From Roseateles chitinivorans (GTDB lineage: Bacteria > Pseudomonadota > Gammaproteobacteria > Burkholderiales > Burkholderiaceae_C): a stretch of DNA of 64,000 nucleotides. The translations under genes and the position numbers were made by a program. The notes under the pieces are model-generated. The model did no database searches and was not told the DNA's origin. It saw only the letters and a program-made list of their open reading frames with translations. The stretch covers positions 119,088 to 183,087 of the forward strand of contig NZ_PEOG01000006.1 in NCBI RefSeq assembly GCF_002761755.1. Reading direction: 5' to 3'. Below, piece by piece: positions 37,353 through 49,189 of the stretch (the first letter of the stretch is position 1; each line of letters starts with the position of its first letter).

Positions 37353-37479
37353 GAGGGGCCACCCCTACCGCCTTCGGCGGGCCCCTTCCGGGGGCGGCCT
37401 CGAGCGCCGGCAGTGCCGCCTCGTGCCCGACCCGATGGAGACACGGCTTTGCCGGTCCGCTTTCGAAGGCAGTATCGTT

Positions 37480-37507
37480 GGGCCGGGTTCCGCAAGGGAC
37501 CCGGCCC
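37480..37507 (+). terminator. GC-rich hairpin between mdh and the CitE-like gene
   Basis: GGGCCGGGTTCC and GGGACCCGGCCC pair around GCAA, followed by a pyrimidine tract TTCTTCTTTCCTTTTC. Terminator-like for mdh, but only 28 bases before the next ATG, so it could also attenuate or shape the CitE-like mRNA leader. Confidence 0.5.
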
Positions 37508-37535
37508 TTCTTCTTTCCTTTTCATCCCGCGCCGC

Positions 37536-38546
37536 ATGACCACGCTCATCCACCCTGCCGACGCCCTCTTCGAAGAAGGCGAGGCGCCCGTCGTCCTGCC
37601 GGTCGTCGACCATTACTGCGGCGTCGAGGCCCGCATGATCAAGAGCCTGGAACTGCAGGCGCGGATGGGCCCGGTCTTCGACATCACGCTGGACTGCGAG
37701 GACGGCGCGCCCGTCGGCGGCGAGGCGGAGCACATGCTGCTGGTGCTGCACCTGCTCAATGGCTCGCTCAACGCGCACGGCCGCGTCGGCGTGCGCGTGC
37801 ATCCGTTCCACCACCCGGCCTTCGAGGCGGACGTCGAGGCGGTCATCGCCGGCGGTGGCGAGAAGCTGGCCTTCCTGATGATCCCCAAGCCCGAAAGCAT
37901 CGCCGACCTGGACGGGGCCATCGCCTTCATCGACGACTGCCTCAAGCGCCACGCGATCCGCAAGCCGCTGCCGCTGCACACGCTGATCGAGACCCATGGC
38001 GCACTGCGCGACGTGATGGCGATCGCGGCCCATCCGCGCATCGAGTCGCTGTCGTTCGGCCTGATGGACTTCGTGTCGGCCCACCGCGGCGCGATCCCGC
38101 GCTCGGCGATGACGGTCGAGGGCCAGTTCACCCACCCGCTGGTGCAGCGCGCGAAGCTGGCCATCTCGGCGGCCGCGCATGCCTATGCGAAGACGCCGTC
38201 CCACTGCGTCGTGACCGAGTTCAAGAGCGAGCGCGCGATCCAGTCCGCGGCCGAGCGGGCCGCCCGTGAGTTCGGCTACACGCGGATGTGGAGCATCCAT
38301 CCCAACCAGATCCAGCCCATCATCGATGCCTTCGCGCCGAGCGTGGCCGAGATCGACGAGGCGATCGAGATCCTGCAGGCCGCGCAGGCCGCGCAATGGG
38401 CGCCGATCCAGCACCGCGACATGCTGCATGACCGCGCCAGCTACCGCCTGTTCTGGCATTTGCTGCAGCGCGCGCATGGCACGGGGCAGAACCTGCCGAC
38501 GGAAGTCGCGCAGGCCTGGTTCGCGCCGCGGCCGTCGCCGCTCTGA
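37536..38546 (+). CDS. HpcH/HpaI aldolase family, CitE-like CoA ester lyase
   Basis: 336-residue TIM-barrel lyase of the CitE/malyl-CoA group. Metal and substrate motifs: LDCEDGAP, VRVHPF (Arg), PKPES, LIETHGALRD (Glu), and a C-terminal MWSIHPNQI typical of CitE-like proteins. No citDFG genes are nearby, so it is a stand-alone enzyme, probably acting on a malyl- or citramalyl-CoA-type ester. ATG at 37536 is the first start with family similarity. Downstream of mdh. Confidence 0.87.
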   Translation: MTTLIHPADALFEEGEAPVVLPVVDHYCGVEARMIKSLELQARMGPVFDITLDCEDGAPVGGEAEHMLLVLHLLNGSLNAHGRVGVRVHPFHHPAFEADVEAVIAGGGEKLAFLMIPKPESIADLDGAIAFIDDCLKRHAIRKPLPLHTLIETHGALRDVMAIAAHPRIESLSFGLMDFVSAHRGAIPRSAMTVEGQFTHPLVQRAKLAISAAAHAYAKTPSHCVVTEFKSERAIQSAAERAAREFGYTRMWSIHPNQIQPIIDAFAPSVAEIDEAIEILQAAQAAQWAPIQHRDMLHDRASYRLFWHLLQRAHGTGQNLPTEVAQAWFAPRPSPL

Positions 38547-38844
38547 CGCACAGGCGCCGCAGCGACCGGCTACTGGCGCGCCGGGCGCAACAATCTGCAA
38601 TCGCCCATCCGTGCAGCACTTCACGCACCGCGGACGGCGTGGGCGAAAAAGCGGCGTCACGCCTCGAGCCGCGGCCCGCACAACCGGTGAAGACCCTAGC
38701 GTCGATCAACGGTTTGACACATTAAATGCCGGTTTTGCGCCGCAGGGCCGCGGTGACAATTGCGCATCGCCGCTTGCCGGCGTCTTGTTTTTTCGGCCAC
38801 CTGCATCGACTGGTGTTTCCAGGTCCCTCTTCCCCATTCCCAGA
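38547..38844 (+). other. 298-base intergenic region
   Basis: No gene seen. TTGACA at 38714-38719 is a -35-like element for the next gene, but no convincing -10 follows at 16-18 bases. The rest is GC-rich without clear repeats. Confidence 0.5.
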
Positions 38845-39408
38845 ATGCGACTGACCGCCCTCCTCCTGTCCGGCGCCGCTGCCGCCGCGCTGACCCTGAC
38901 CGCCGGCCTCGCCGCCGCCCAGCCCGATCCGAACGCCGGCAGCAAGGCCGCGCCGACCAAGGCCGCGAAGCCCGCCGCCGGCAAGTCGACCGCCAAGAAG
39001 CCCGCTGCCAAGACGCCGCCGCCCCCGCCTCCGCTGCCGGAGGCGAACGAGGAGCAACTGGCCGCCGCCCAGCGCGCCTACCTCGGCCTGTACGAGTGCG
39101 AGTTCAAGCAATCGGTCACCATCGCCCCCGATGCGAAGCACGCCGGCTACATCAACGTCGCCTTCAAGAAGGACATCTTCACGATGAAGCCGGTGCTGTC
39201 GTCGACCGGCGCCCTGCGCCTGGAAGACATCACCGGCCGCACGCTGATGGTCCAGATCGCCAACAAGTCGATGCTGCTGGACGTCAAGGCCGGCCAGCGC
39301 CTGGTCGACGAATGCGTCCATCCGGAACAGCGCGCCGCCATCGAGGCCGCCCGTGCCGCGTCGGCGCCCGCCGGCCCGGGCCTGGGCATCGCGCCGAGCG
39401 CGAACTGA
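38845..39408 (+). CDS. exported hypothetical protein with Lys/Pro linker
   Basis: 187-residue protein with a signal peptide (cleavage near AAA-Q26), a Lys/Ala/Pro linker (about 30-64, with PPPPPP) and a globular domain (65-170) containing CEFKQSV and a second Cys (DECVHPEQR), possibly a disulfide. The linker resembles wall-spanning spacers of periplasmic proteins. I do not recognise the domain. Terminator follows. Confidence 0.8.
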   Translation: MRLTALLLSGAAAAALTLTAGLAAAQPDPNAGSKAAPTKAAKPAAGKSTAKKPAAKTPPPPPPLPEANEEQLAAAQRAYLGLYECEFKQSVTIAPDAKHAGYINVAFKKDIFTMKPVLSSTGALRLEDITGRTLMVQIANKSMLLDVKAGQRLVDECVHPEQRAAIEAARAASAPAGPGLGIAPSAN

Positions 39409-39426
39409 GCCTCGCGCACCCCAACC

Positions 39427-39449
39427 AGCCGCCCGCGAGGCGGCTTTTT
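39427..39449 (+). terminator. terminator after the exported hypothetical gene
   Basis: Perfect stem AGCCGCC/GGCGGCT with loop CGCGA and a TTTTT tract. Confidence 0.85.
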
Positions 39450-39520
39450 CACGCCTGTTCGCCCCGCTTCCCCCAGCGCGGACCTCAGGTTTCAGCCCGC
39501 GACGCTGGCTTTCGCGACCC

Positions 39521-39549
39521 GAAAGTACGTACAATTCATGCATACTTTC
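39521..39549. promoter_or_regulatory. inverted repeat upstream of the toxin-antitoxin pair
   Basis: GAAAGTA and TACTTTC form perfect 7-base arms at the ends of a 29-base partly symmetric, AT-rich element, 88 bases before the antitoxin ATG. It suits an autoregulatory operator of a VapBC-type module. Confidence 0.5.
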
Positions 39550-39637
39550 CGATTCATACCGCGCCGCCACCGTGGCGGATGCGGTCATGAATTCGCCAAG
39601 GCCGTCGCCTAATCTCCCAGGATCCCCAGGAGCCCGC

Positions 39638-39883
39638 ATGGAAGCCACCGTCGCCGAACGAGGTCAGATCACCCTGCCCAAGGCCGTCCGCGACGCGCTG
39701 GGGCTGACCAAGGGCACCACCCTCAAGGTGGAACTCGACGGGGCCCGCATCATCCTGCGCAAGAACGTCGACGACGCCATCTCCCGCGCCCGCGGCCGCT
39801 TCAAGCTGCCGGAAGGCACCTCCACCGACGACGTCATGCGCGACCTCCGCGGCCGCGCGCCGGACGAGTCCACCGACGCCTGA
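39638..39883 (+). CDS. AbrB/MazE-type antitoxin (VapB-like)
   Basis: 81-residue protein. An N-terminal swapped-hairpin DNA-binding domain (ERGQITLPKAVRDALGL) is followed by a C-terminal segment (about 45-81) that would bind the toxin. ATG at 39638 has AGGAG 4 bases upstream. The toxin gene starts 4 bases after its stop. Confidence 0.88.
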   Translation: MEATVAERGQITLPKAVRDALGLTKGTTLKVELDGARIILRKNVDDAISRARGRFKLPEGTSTDDVMRDLRGRAPDESTDA

Positions 39884-39887
39884 GCCG

Positions 39888-40313
39888 ATGATCGCCGTCG
39901 ACAGCTCCGTCCTCATCGACCTCCTGGGCGACGCCCCCGGCGCCGATGCCGCCGAGGCCGCGCTGCGCCTGGCGCTGTCCAGCGGCCCGGTCGTGCTCTG
40001 CGATGTCGTGCTGTCCGAGGTGACGGCGGGACTGGGCCACGGCTCCGAGGTGATGGACGCGCTCGAGGAGATGGGCCTGAGCTTCCTGGCCATCGACCAG
40101 CGCGCGGCGATCCGCGCCGGCGAGATGCAACGCAAGTTCAAGCAACGCCTGGCGGACAAGGGCGCCGGCGCGGCCGCGTCGATGCGGGCGATGCCCGATT
40201 TCCTGGTGGGTGCGCACGCGATGCTGCAGTGCGACGGGCTGATCACCCGCGACCAGGGCTTCTTCCGAGACTATTTCAAGGGCCTCAAGGTCATCGTGCC
40301 CAGCGCACCCTGA
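39888..40313 (+). CDS. PIN domain toxin (VapC-like)
   Basis: 141-residue PIN-domain ribonuclease. Acidic site residues appear intact: Asp5 ([11 protein letters not shown]), Glu44 (LSEV), Asp104 ([10 protein letters not shown]) and Asp122 (ITRDQGFF). Paired with the AbrB-type antitoxin. It ends 65 bases before acnB in the same direction, so readthrough into acnB is possible. Confidence 0.88.
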   Translation: MIAVDSSVLIDLLGDAPGADAAEAALRLALSSGPVVLCDVVLSEVTAGLGHGSEVMDALEEMGLSFLAIDQRAAIRAGEMQRKFKQRLADKGAGAAASMRAMPDFLVGAHAMLQCDGLITRDQGFFRDYFKGLKVIVPSAP

Positions 40314-40378
40314 CCCTGAGGCCGATTCCCCCGACCCGCTTTTTGACCCAAGCAGAGACCACGAAGACTGGAGTTCGC

Positions 40379-42967
40379 ATGCTGCAAGCCTACCGCCAAC
40401 ACCAAGCCGAACGCGCCGCGCTCGGCATCCCGCCGCTGCCACTCGACGCGAAGCAGGTGGCCGCGCTGATCGAGCTGATCAAGAACCCGCCGGCCGGCGA
40501 AGAGGCCTTCCTGCTGGACCTGCTGACCCATCGCGTGCCTCCGGGCGTGGATGACGCCGCCAAGGTCAAGGCCAGCTTCCTGGCCGCCGTCGCGCACGGC
40601 GACCTGCCCGTCGGCCTGATCTCCAAGGCCAAGGCCACCGAGCTGCTGGGCACCATGGTGGGCGGCTACAACGTGCATCCGCTGATCGAGCTGCTGGACG
40701 ACGCCGAAGTGGCGGGCGTCGCGGCCGACGGTCTGAAGAAGACCCTGCTGATGTTCGACTACTTCAACGACGTCGCCGCCAAGGCCAAGGCGGGCAACGC
40801 CAAGGCCCGGGAAGTGATGCAGAGCTGGGCCGACGCCGAGTGGTTCACCTCCCGTCCCGAGGTCGAGAAGAAGATCACCGTCACCGTCTTCAAGGTGCCC
40901 GGCGAGACCAACACCGACGACCTGTCGCCGGCGCCCGACGCCTGGAGCCGTCCGGACATTCCGCTGCATTACCTGGCGATGCTGAAGAACACCCGTCCGG
41001 ACGCGGCCTTCAAGCCCGAGGAAGACGGCAAGCGCGGCCCGATGCAGTTCATCGAGGACCTGAAGAAGAAGGGCCATGTCGTGGCCTACGTCGGCGACGT
41101 CGTCGGCACCGGCTCGTCGCGCAAGTCGGCGACCAACTCGGTGATCTGGGCCACCGGCCAGGACATCCCGTTCGTCCCGAACAAGCGCTTCGGCGGCGTG
41201 ACGCTGGGCGGGAAGATCGCGCCGATCTTCTTCAACACGCAGGAAGACTCGGGCTCGCTGCCGATCGAAGTCGACGTCAGCAAGCTCGAGATGGGCGACG
41301 TCATCGACGTGCTGCCCTATGACGGCAAGCTGGTGAAGAACGGCGAAACCGTCGCCGAGTTCAAGCTCAAGAGCGACGTCCTGTTCGACGAAGTCCGCGC
41401 CGGCGGCCGGATCAACCTGATCATCGGCCGCTCGCTGACCGCCAAGGCGCGCGAGTTCCTGGGCCTGCCCGCCTCGACCCTGTTCCGCCTGCCGCAGGCG
41501 CCGGCCGCCTCGACCGCCGGCTTCACGCTGGCGCAGAAGATGGTCGGCCGCGCCGTCGGCCTGCCCGAGGGCCAGGGCGTGCGTCCGGGCACCTACTGCG
41601 AACCGAAGATGACGACGGTCGGCTCGCAGGACACCACTGGCCCGATGACCCGCGACGAGCTGAAGGACCTGGCCTGCCTGGGCTTCTCGGCCGACCTGGT
41701 GATGCAGTCCTTCTGCCACACCGCCGCCTATCCGAAGCCGGTGGACGTGAAGACGCACCGTGAGCTGCCCGCCTTCATCTCCAACCGCGGCGGCGTGGCC
41801 CTGCGTCCGGGCGACGGCGTGATCCACAGCTGGCTGAACCGCCTGCTGCTGCCCGACACCGTCGGCACCGGCGGCGACTCGCACACCCGCTTCCCGATCG
41901 GCATCTCCTTCCCGGCCGGTTCGGGCCTGGTGGCCTTCGGCGCGGCGACCGGCGTGATGCCGCTGGATATGCCGGAATCGGTGCTGGTGCGCTTCAAGGG
42001 CGAGATGCAGCCCGGCGTGACGCTGCGCGACCTGGTCCATGCGATCCCGCTGTACGCGATCAAGGCCGGTCTGCTGACCGTGGCCAAGGCCGGCAAGAAG
42101 AACATCTTCTCGGGCCGCATCCTGGAGATCGAGGGCCTGCCCGACCTCAAGGTGGAACAGGCCTTCGAGCTGTCCGACGCCTCGGCCGAGCGCTCGGCCG
42201 CCGGCTGCACGATCAAGCTGAATCCGGAACCGATCAAGGAGTACCTGACCTCCAACATCGTCCTGATGAAGAACATGATCGCCGACGGCTATGCCGACGC
42301 GAAGACGCTGCAGCGCCGCATCGAGAAGGTCGAGGCCTGGCTGGCCAAGCCCGAGCTGCTGGAAGCGGACAAGGACGCCGAGTACGCCGCCGTCATCGAG
42401 ATCGACCTGGCCGAAATCACCGAGCCGATCGTCTGCTGCCCGAACGACCCGGACGATGCGAAGGTGCTGTCCGAAGTCGCCGGCACCAAGATCGACGAGG
42501 CCTTCATCGGCTCGTGCATGACCAACATCGGTCACTTCCGCGCGGCGGCCAAGCTGCTGGGCGGCCAGCGCGACATCCCGGTCAAGCTGTGGGTCGCGCC
42601 GCCGACCAAGATGGACCAGAGCGAGCTGATCAAGGAAGGCCATTACGCCGCCTTCGGCACGGCCGGTGCGCGCACCGAGATGCCGGGCTGCTCGCTGTGC
42701 ATGGGCAACCAGGCGCAGGTGCGTGAAGGCGCGACGGTCATCTCGACCTCGACCCGGAACTTCCCGAACCGTCTGGGCAAGAACACGAATGTGTTCCTGG
42801 GCTCGGCCGAGCTGTCGGCGATCGCGTCCCGCCTGGGCCGCCTGCCGACCAAGGAGGAGTACCTGAAGGAGATGGGCGTCATCGACGCCGACAAGGCCAG
42901 CGTCTACCGCTACATGAACTTCGACCAGATCGAGGAGTACGCGGAAACGGCCAAGTCGGTCGCCTGA
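40379..42967 (+). CDS. acnB: aconitate hydratase B / 2-methylisocitrate dehydratase
   Basis: 862-residue AcnB, converting citrate to isocitrate. It has the AcnB-specific domain order: N-terminal HEAT-like domain (about 1-160), swivel domain, then the core. 4Fe-4S ligands are Cys713 ([10 protein letters not shown]), Cys771 and Cys774 ([10 protein letters not shown]), matching E. coli AcnB Cys710/769/772. Start at [12 protein letters not shown] long hairpin follows. Confidence 0.97.
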   Translation: MLQAYRQHQAERAALGIPPLPLDAKQVAALIELIKNPPAGEEAFLLDLLTHRVPPGVDDAAKVKASFLAAVAHGDLPVGLISKAKATELLGTMVGGYNVHPLIELLDDAEVAGVAADGLKKTLLMFDYFNDVAAKAKAGNAKAREVMQSWADAEWFTSRPEVEKKITVTVFKVPGETNTDDLSPAPDAWSRPDIPLHYLAMLKNTRPDAAFKPEEDGKRGPMQFIEDLKKKGHVVAYVGDVVGTGSSRKSATNSVIWATGQDIPFVPNKRFGGVTLGGKIAPIFFNTQEDSGSLPIEVDVSKLEMGDVIDVLPYDGKLVKNGETVAEFKLKSDVLFDEVRAGGRINLIIGRSLTAKAREFLGLPASTLFRLPQAPAASTAGFTLAQKMVGRAVGLPEGQGVRPGTYCEPKMTTVGSQDTTGPMTRDELKDLACLGFSADLVMQSFCHTAAYPKPVDVKTHRELPAFISNRGGVALRPGDGVIHSWLNRLLLPDTVGTGGDSHTRFPIGISFPAGSGLVAFGAATGVMPLDMPESVLVRFKGEMQPGVTLRDLVHAIPLYAIKAGLLTVAKAGKKNIFSGRILEIEGLPDLKVEQAFELSDASAERSAAGCTIKLNPEPIKEYLTSNIVLMKNMIADGYADAKTLQRRIEKVEAWLAKPELLEADKDAEYAAVIEIDLAEITEPIVCCPNDPDDAKVLSEVAGTKIDEAFIGSCMTNIGHFRAAAKLLGGQRDIPVKLWVAPPTKMDQSELIKEGHYAAFGTAGARTEMPGCSLCMGNQAQVREGATVISTSTRNFPNRLGKNTNVFLGSAELSAIASRLGRLPTKEEYLKEMGVIDADKASVYRYMNFDQIEEYAETAKSVA

Positions 42968-43036
42968 TCGGCCGGACCGTCGCGGACCCAGGTGCGCGAC
43001 GGCGCGGGGGGATGTCGAGTCCCCTGCCCCGCCAAC

Positions 43037-43074
43037 AACAAGGGCCCGGAGGTGCGAACCTCCGGGCCCTTGTT
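43037..43074. terminator. long hairpin between acnB and sodC
   Basis: Perfect 17-bp stem (AACAAGGGCCCGGAGGT and its complement) with loop GCGA. No real T run, but stem strength and convergent position suggest a bidirectional terminator. Confidence 0.65.
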
Positions 43075-43170
43075 CATGGGGAGCCGACGGTGGGACGGGC
43101 GCCTCGCGGGCTCCGCTCGATCGGTCGTTCAGCGGTCGCGGGATGCGCTCGGCGGTGCGCCCGCCGGCAT

Positions 43171-43214
43171 GCCGCCGGTCATCCGCCGGTCAGCCGCCGA
43201 TCAGCCGCCGATCA
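43171..43214. repeat. four 11-bp tandem repeats at the sodC 3' end
   Basis: Units GCCGCCGGTCA, TCCGCCGGTCA, GCCGCCGATCA, GCCGCCGATCA in a row. The sodC stop codon (43201-43203) lies inside the array, so a unit gain or loss would change or extend the C terminus (11 is not a multiple of 3). Confidence 0.75.
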
Positions 43215-43737
43215 CGCCGCAGGCGATGCGCGCACCGCCACCACCCAGCGGCGCCGGATGGTCGGCATGGTTGTCGCCGCCGGCGTGGACCATCAGCGCA
43301 TGGCCCTTCACCTCGTCGAGCTTGGTCAGTCGCGGCGACAGCACCGGATTGACCGCCTGCCCGTCCTGCGCGACGAACAGCGGCGGCAGGTCGCCCAGGT
43401 GGCCGTCGCCCCAGGGCTCGCCATGGCGCTTGCTGCCCTTGGGATCGAAGTGCCCGCCCGCCCCGCCGGCCGGGGTCACCGTGCCATTGGCCGTGGACGG
43501 CGCGCAGGACGGGTTCTCATGCACATGGAAGCCATGGAGGCCGGCCGGCAGCCCCTTGAGCTGCGGATAGAAGGCCAGGCCATACGGCGTCTCCACAATG
43601 CGCACCGTGCCCGCCGAGGCGCCGACCCCATCGGGCTGCGCGATGGCGAGGTTCACCGTCAGTTCGGCGGCGTGCGCGGCCGTCAGGGCGGCGCCGGACA
43701 CGAGCAGGCCCAGGCACAGGGACTTGGCGATTTTCAT
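43201..43737 (-). CDS. sodC: superoxide dismutase [Cu-Zn]
   Basis: 178-residue periplasmic dismutase. Signal peptide with cleavage near AHA-A; Cu ligands in [11 protein letters not shown], bridging and Zn-site residues in GGHFDP and GHLGDLP, and C-terminal [15 protein letters not shown] with Cys partner near the end (IACGVI). [10 protein letters not shown] start with AGGAG upstream; the longer frame is Arg/Pro-rich noise. Convergent with acnB. Confidence 0.95.
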   Translation of the reverse strand: MKIAKSLCLGLLVSGAALTAAHAAELTVNLAIAQPDGVGASAGTVRIVETPYGLAFYPQLKGLPAGLHGFHVHENPSCAPSTANGTVTPAGGAGGHFDPKGSKRHGEPWGDGHLGDLPPLFVAQDGQAVNPVLSPRLTKLDEVKGHALMVHAGGDNHADHPAPLGGGGARIACGVIGG

Positions 43738-43926
43738 TCGAGACTCCTCTTCGGGTGGACAGGACAGGCGACGGGGCCGGCGACGGCCCTCGGTCGGAAC
43801 ATCGACCGGTCGACAGCGCGGTGGATGCGCCTGGGGTCGAATGATCGTGCAAGGCGGCGTCGCGCGCACGCGGGCGGCGGGGGATGCCAGGCCGGGCACG
43901 CGGGCAGGAAGGAGGAAGGTGCCGCG

Positions 43927-44409
43927 TCAGAGCGCGTGCCGCAGCGCCTCGGCCCTGGCCAGATGCACCCGCACCCGGCTCTCCAGCCAGTTGTGACGGT
44001 GGCTGCCCAGCGGCGGCGCCAGGCGGTCGAGCAACTCCGCATAACTCGCGCTGAGCGCTTCGAAGCCACGATCCAGACGATCCTCGTCGCGCGGGGGAAG
44101 GCGCGAGACCACGGTGCCAGGCCCGAGCGCCTCGATCGTCGGTGGCAGGCAGCAGCCCATCACGGCCAGTTGGTGGGTACGACGGAATTCGCCGGCCAGG
44201 CCGTCCACCAGCACATCGGGCCGCCGCACGCCGATGCGCCGCAGCTGCTGCTGGGCCCCGGGCGTCGCGCAGGCCTCCTCGACCTGCCGGAGCTGGACCA
44301 GCACCCGCACCCAGAGTCCGCGCAGCCGCTGGCAGGCGTCGTCGTCGATCGGGACGCCGCCGTCGGACCGGGCGGCCCGCGCCGCGAGCATGCAGCGCTG
44401 GGTCGTCAT
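43927..44409 (-). CDS. hypothetical protein, probably the C-terminal part of a frameshifted gene
   Basis: 160 residues from ATG 44409 (MTTQRCMLAARAARSD). The protein is helical and soluble-looking, with no recognised domain. No good ribosome site precedes 44409, and the reading frame stays open and protein-like upstream (AGLDAALAM), while the well-initiated short ORF at 44406-44552 runs in another frame and stops exactly here. The simplest reading is one gene broken by a single-base shift near 44490-44510; two coupled genes are the alternative. Confidence 0.55.
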   Translation of the reverse strand: MTTQRCMLAARAARSDGGVPIDDDACQRLRGLWVRVLVQLRQVEEACATPGAQQQLRRIGVRRPDVLVDGLAGEFRRTHQLAVMGCCLPPTIEALGPGTVVSRLPPRDEDRLDRGFEALSASYAELLDRLAPPLGSHRHNWLESRVRVHLARAEALRHAL

Positions 44410-44552
44410 GGCCAGCGCCGCGTCCAGGCCCGCAGCCCCGGCGCGACCCTCGCTTCGCGGCCCCAGTCCCTGCCGCCCGAGGCGGCCGGCCACCACCTCG
44501 CCGCATCCCGGACGAGATCGATGACGGCATCGAGAACGACGTCGATGACCAT
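44406..44552 (-). CDS. short ORF with strong start, probable N terminus of the frameshifted gene
   Basis: 48 codons, starting MVIDVVLDAVIDLVRDAARW behind a strong AGGAGACAG site; the second half becomes Arg/Trp-rich and non-protein-like. Its TGA overlaps the ATG at 44409 (ATGA). Either a true small upstream gene or the N terminus of the following ORF in a shifted frame. Confidence 0.4.
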   Translation of the reverse strand: MVIDVVLDAVIDLVRDAARWWPAASGGRDWGREARVAPGLRAWTRRWP

Positions 44553-44706
44553 GGCTGTCTCCTGCGGTCGGTGCCGGCTGGTTGTCGCGTCCCGGCCCGT
44601 CGAGGGGCCGGAACCGGCGGCGAGGCTTCCCGCGCCGGCTCTGCCGGCGGGAGCGCCTCGCCGCCCTTCTTGGCGCGTTCATCGCGCCAGTCTCGTCACC
44701 CGCCGG

Positions 44707-47052
<2,346 letters not shown>

Positions 47053-47145
47053 GGCAAGCTTGGAAAAGCCGGTCGCGCGATCAGCGCCCGGCAGGCGCGG
47101 CGGCCGGGTCGTCTCCCGACGTCCCGCCGCCTCGCCGTGGACCGG

Positions 47146-48027
47146 TCAGAGTCCCCGGACCATCTCCACATGCGCGATGCCGGCTTCCTCGAAGACCGGC
47201 CCGCGGCGCTGGAAACCGGCGCGGGTATAGAACCCCTCGGCGCTGAGCTGCGCATGCAGCAGCACCTCGCGGTAGCCCTGCTCGCGGCCGGCCTGCATCA
47301 GCGCGTCCAGCACCTGCCGGCCGACCCGGCTGCCGCGCATCGGCGACAGCACCGCCATCCGGCCGATCTTGGCCACGCCAGGCACATGCTCCAGCAGCCG
47401 GCCGGTCGCCAGCGGCCGGCCCAGCCGGTTGTAGGCGACCGCATGGGTGCAGCTCTCGTCGGCGGCATCCCATTCCATGTCGGCGGGGATCTTCTGCTCC
47501 TCGACGAACACGGCCTGGCGGATGCGGTGCGCGTCCGCGCCCAGGGTCGCCCAGTTGCCCACGCGCGCGTCGGTCATCGGCTCGCCGCGCTCGAAACCCA
47601 GCAGCAGCTCGCGCAGCGCCTGCGGCACCGCCTTGGGCACGCGCGCCACCGGATCGGCGAAGACGTAGACCAGCTCGCCATGCACCAGGCACTCGTCGCC
47701 GCGGAACACCGCGCAGCTCACCGTCAGCGAGGTCGTGCCCACCCGCTCGGTCCGCACGCCGATGTCCAGCAGCTCGTCGTAATGCGCCGAGCCGAGGTAC
47801 TCGATCGTCGACTTGCGGACGAACAGGTCGCCCTCGAGCGCCTGCATCGTCGGCGCGTAGGGCAGCGCCAGCGCGCGCCAGTAGCCGCCGACCGCGGTGT
47901 CGAAGTAGGTCAGGTAATGGCCGTTGAAGACGATCTGCTGCGCATCGATCTCGGCCCAGCGCACGCGCAGGCGTTCGAAGAAGCGGAAGCGGTCGCGGGC
48001 GAGCGCGGAGGCGGTGGTGCTGCTCAT
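47146..48027 (-). CDS. acyl-CoA thioesterase (YbgC/4HBT) - GNAT acetyltransferase fusion
   Basis: 293 residues in two domains. Residues 14-148 are a hot-dog thioesterase with the YbgC active-site pattern (VRWAEIDAQQIVFNGHYLTYFD; Asp is catalytic). Residues 155-293 are an ElaA-like GNAT acetyltransferase (RIRQAVFVEEQ, HAVAYNRLGRPLATGRL, and acetyl-CoA loop region MRGSRVGRQVLDAL). No frameshift is needed; one continuous frame. ATGA overlap with the upstream esterase gene. The shared substrate logic (removing and adding acyl groups) is unknown. Confidence 0.88.
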   Translation of the reverse strand: MSSTTASALARDRFRFFERLRVRWAEIDAQQIVFNGHYLTYFDTAVGGYWRALALPYAPTMQALEGDLFVRKSTIEYLGSAHYDELLDIGVRTERVGTTSLTVSCAVFRGDECLVHGELVYVFADPVARVPKAVPQALRELLLGFERGEPMTDARVGNWATLGADAHRIRQAVFVEEQKIPADMEWDAADESCTHAVAYNRLGRPLATGRLLEHVPGVAKIGRMAVLSPMRGSRVGRQVLDALMQAGREQGYREVLLHAQLSAEGFYTRAGFQRRGPVFEEAGIAHVEMVRGL

Positions 48028-49052
48028 GCGGAGGCCCCGGTGGGGGTCGTGGAGGTCATGGGGGCGGCGGCCGGCGCCGGCAGGCCGAAGGCGGTCCTGA
48101 GCGCGTCGGCGCAGGCGTCCAGCGCCTGCTCGGCTTCCGGAATGCTACGGCCCATCTTGATGAAGTCGTGGGTCACGCCGCGGTACAGCTCCAGCCGCAC
48201 CGCGTTGCCGTTGGCACGCAGCAGGTCGGCGTAGGCGATGCCCTCGTCGATCAGCGGGTCGGCCTCGGCCAGGATGAAGCAGGCCGGGGCCAGGTCCTCG
48301 TGGTCCTCGGCCTGCAGCGGCGCGAAGCGCCAGTCCTCGCGCCGCTCGGCCGGGATGTACTGGTTGAAGAACCACGCGATCGTGTCGGCGTCCAGCAGGT
48401 GGCCCTTGGCGAAGCGGCGATGCGAGTCGGTGTCCGCATGCGCGGTCGCGCCCGGCGTGATCAGCAGCTGCAGCGCCAGCGCGGTGCCCAGTTGCGCGCG
48501 GATGTCGCGAGCATGCAGCGCAGTCACCGCCGCCAGCGTGCCGCCGGCGCTGTCGCCGCCGACGGCGATGCGCGCGCCATCCAGGCCCAGGGACGGCGCC
48601 GCCTGCGCCAGCCAGGCGAGCGCGGCCCAGCAGTCGTCGACGGCGGCGGGGAACGGGTGGTCGGGCGCCAGCCGGTAGTCCACCGCGACCACCGCCGCGC
48701 CGCTGCGCAGCGCCAGCTGGCGGCACAGGCTGTCGTGCGTCTCCAGGCTGCCGATGACGAAGCCGCCGCCATGGAAGTACAGCAGCACCGGCAGGCCGCG
48801 TGGATCGCGGGCGGCGGCGTCCTCGCGCGTGACCGGGGCATACAGCCGCGCCGCGATGTCGCCGGCGGGCCCCGGGATTGCCAGGTTCTCGATGCGCGGC
48901 AGCGGCGCCCGCGGCAGGTCCAGGATCTCCGCGCCCATCAGGTAGGCGATGCGGGCCTGCTTGGGCGAGAGGCTGTGGAAGGACGGGCGATTGGCGCGGT
49001 GGATGCGCTCGAGCACCGCGGCCATCCGCGGTGTCAACAAGGTGCTACTCAA
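48024..49052 (-). CDS. alpha/beta hydrolase, HSL family esterase
   Basis: 342-residue esterase of the hormone-sensitive-lipase group: oxyanion motif YFHGGGF, nucleophile Ser in GGDSAGG, Asp in EADPLIDEG and His in [10 protein letters not shown] complete the triad. No signal peptide. Followed by the thioesterase-GNAT gene with a 4-base overlap, suggesting acyl-ester metabolism in the same unit. Confidence 0.92.
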   Translation of the reverse strand: MSSTLLTPRMAAVLERIHRANRPSFHSLSPKQARIAYLMGAEILDLPRAPLPRIENLAIPGPAGDIAARLYAPVTREDAAARDPRGLPVLLYFHGGGFVIGSLETHDSLCRQLALRSGAAVVAVDYRLAPDHPFPAAVDDCWAALAWLAQAAPSLGLDGARIAVGGDSAGGTLAAVTALHARDIRAQLGTALALQLLITPGATAHADTDSHRRFAKGHLLDADTIAWFFNQYIPAERREDWRFAPLQAEDHEDLAPACFILAEADPLIDEGIAYADLLRANGNAVRLELYRGVTHDFIKMGRSIPEAEQALDACADALRTAFGLPAPAAAPMTSTTPTGASA

Positions 49053-49189
49053 CGGGAACTCCAGGGCGTAGGCTCAGCCGTTCGCCGAGCCGCAATCGCG
49101 GGATTTTCCCAGACAACGCGCGCCGTCGCCGGCGCGGCGCCAAGACCCGCCTTCCCCCTCGCCCACCACCCGGCAGAAGGACTCCGCCC

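Noticed and set aside
40271..42643. A 790-codon minus-strand frame opposite acnB
   Set aside because: Shadow of acnB; composition is not protein-like.
44410..44682. Start of the hypothetical gene at 44682 (MNAPRRAARRSRRQ)
   Set aside because: The first 50 residues are almost pure Arg/Ser/Gly noise and run antisense to the katG-side leader; no ribosome site.
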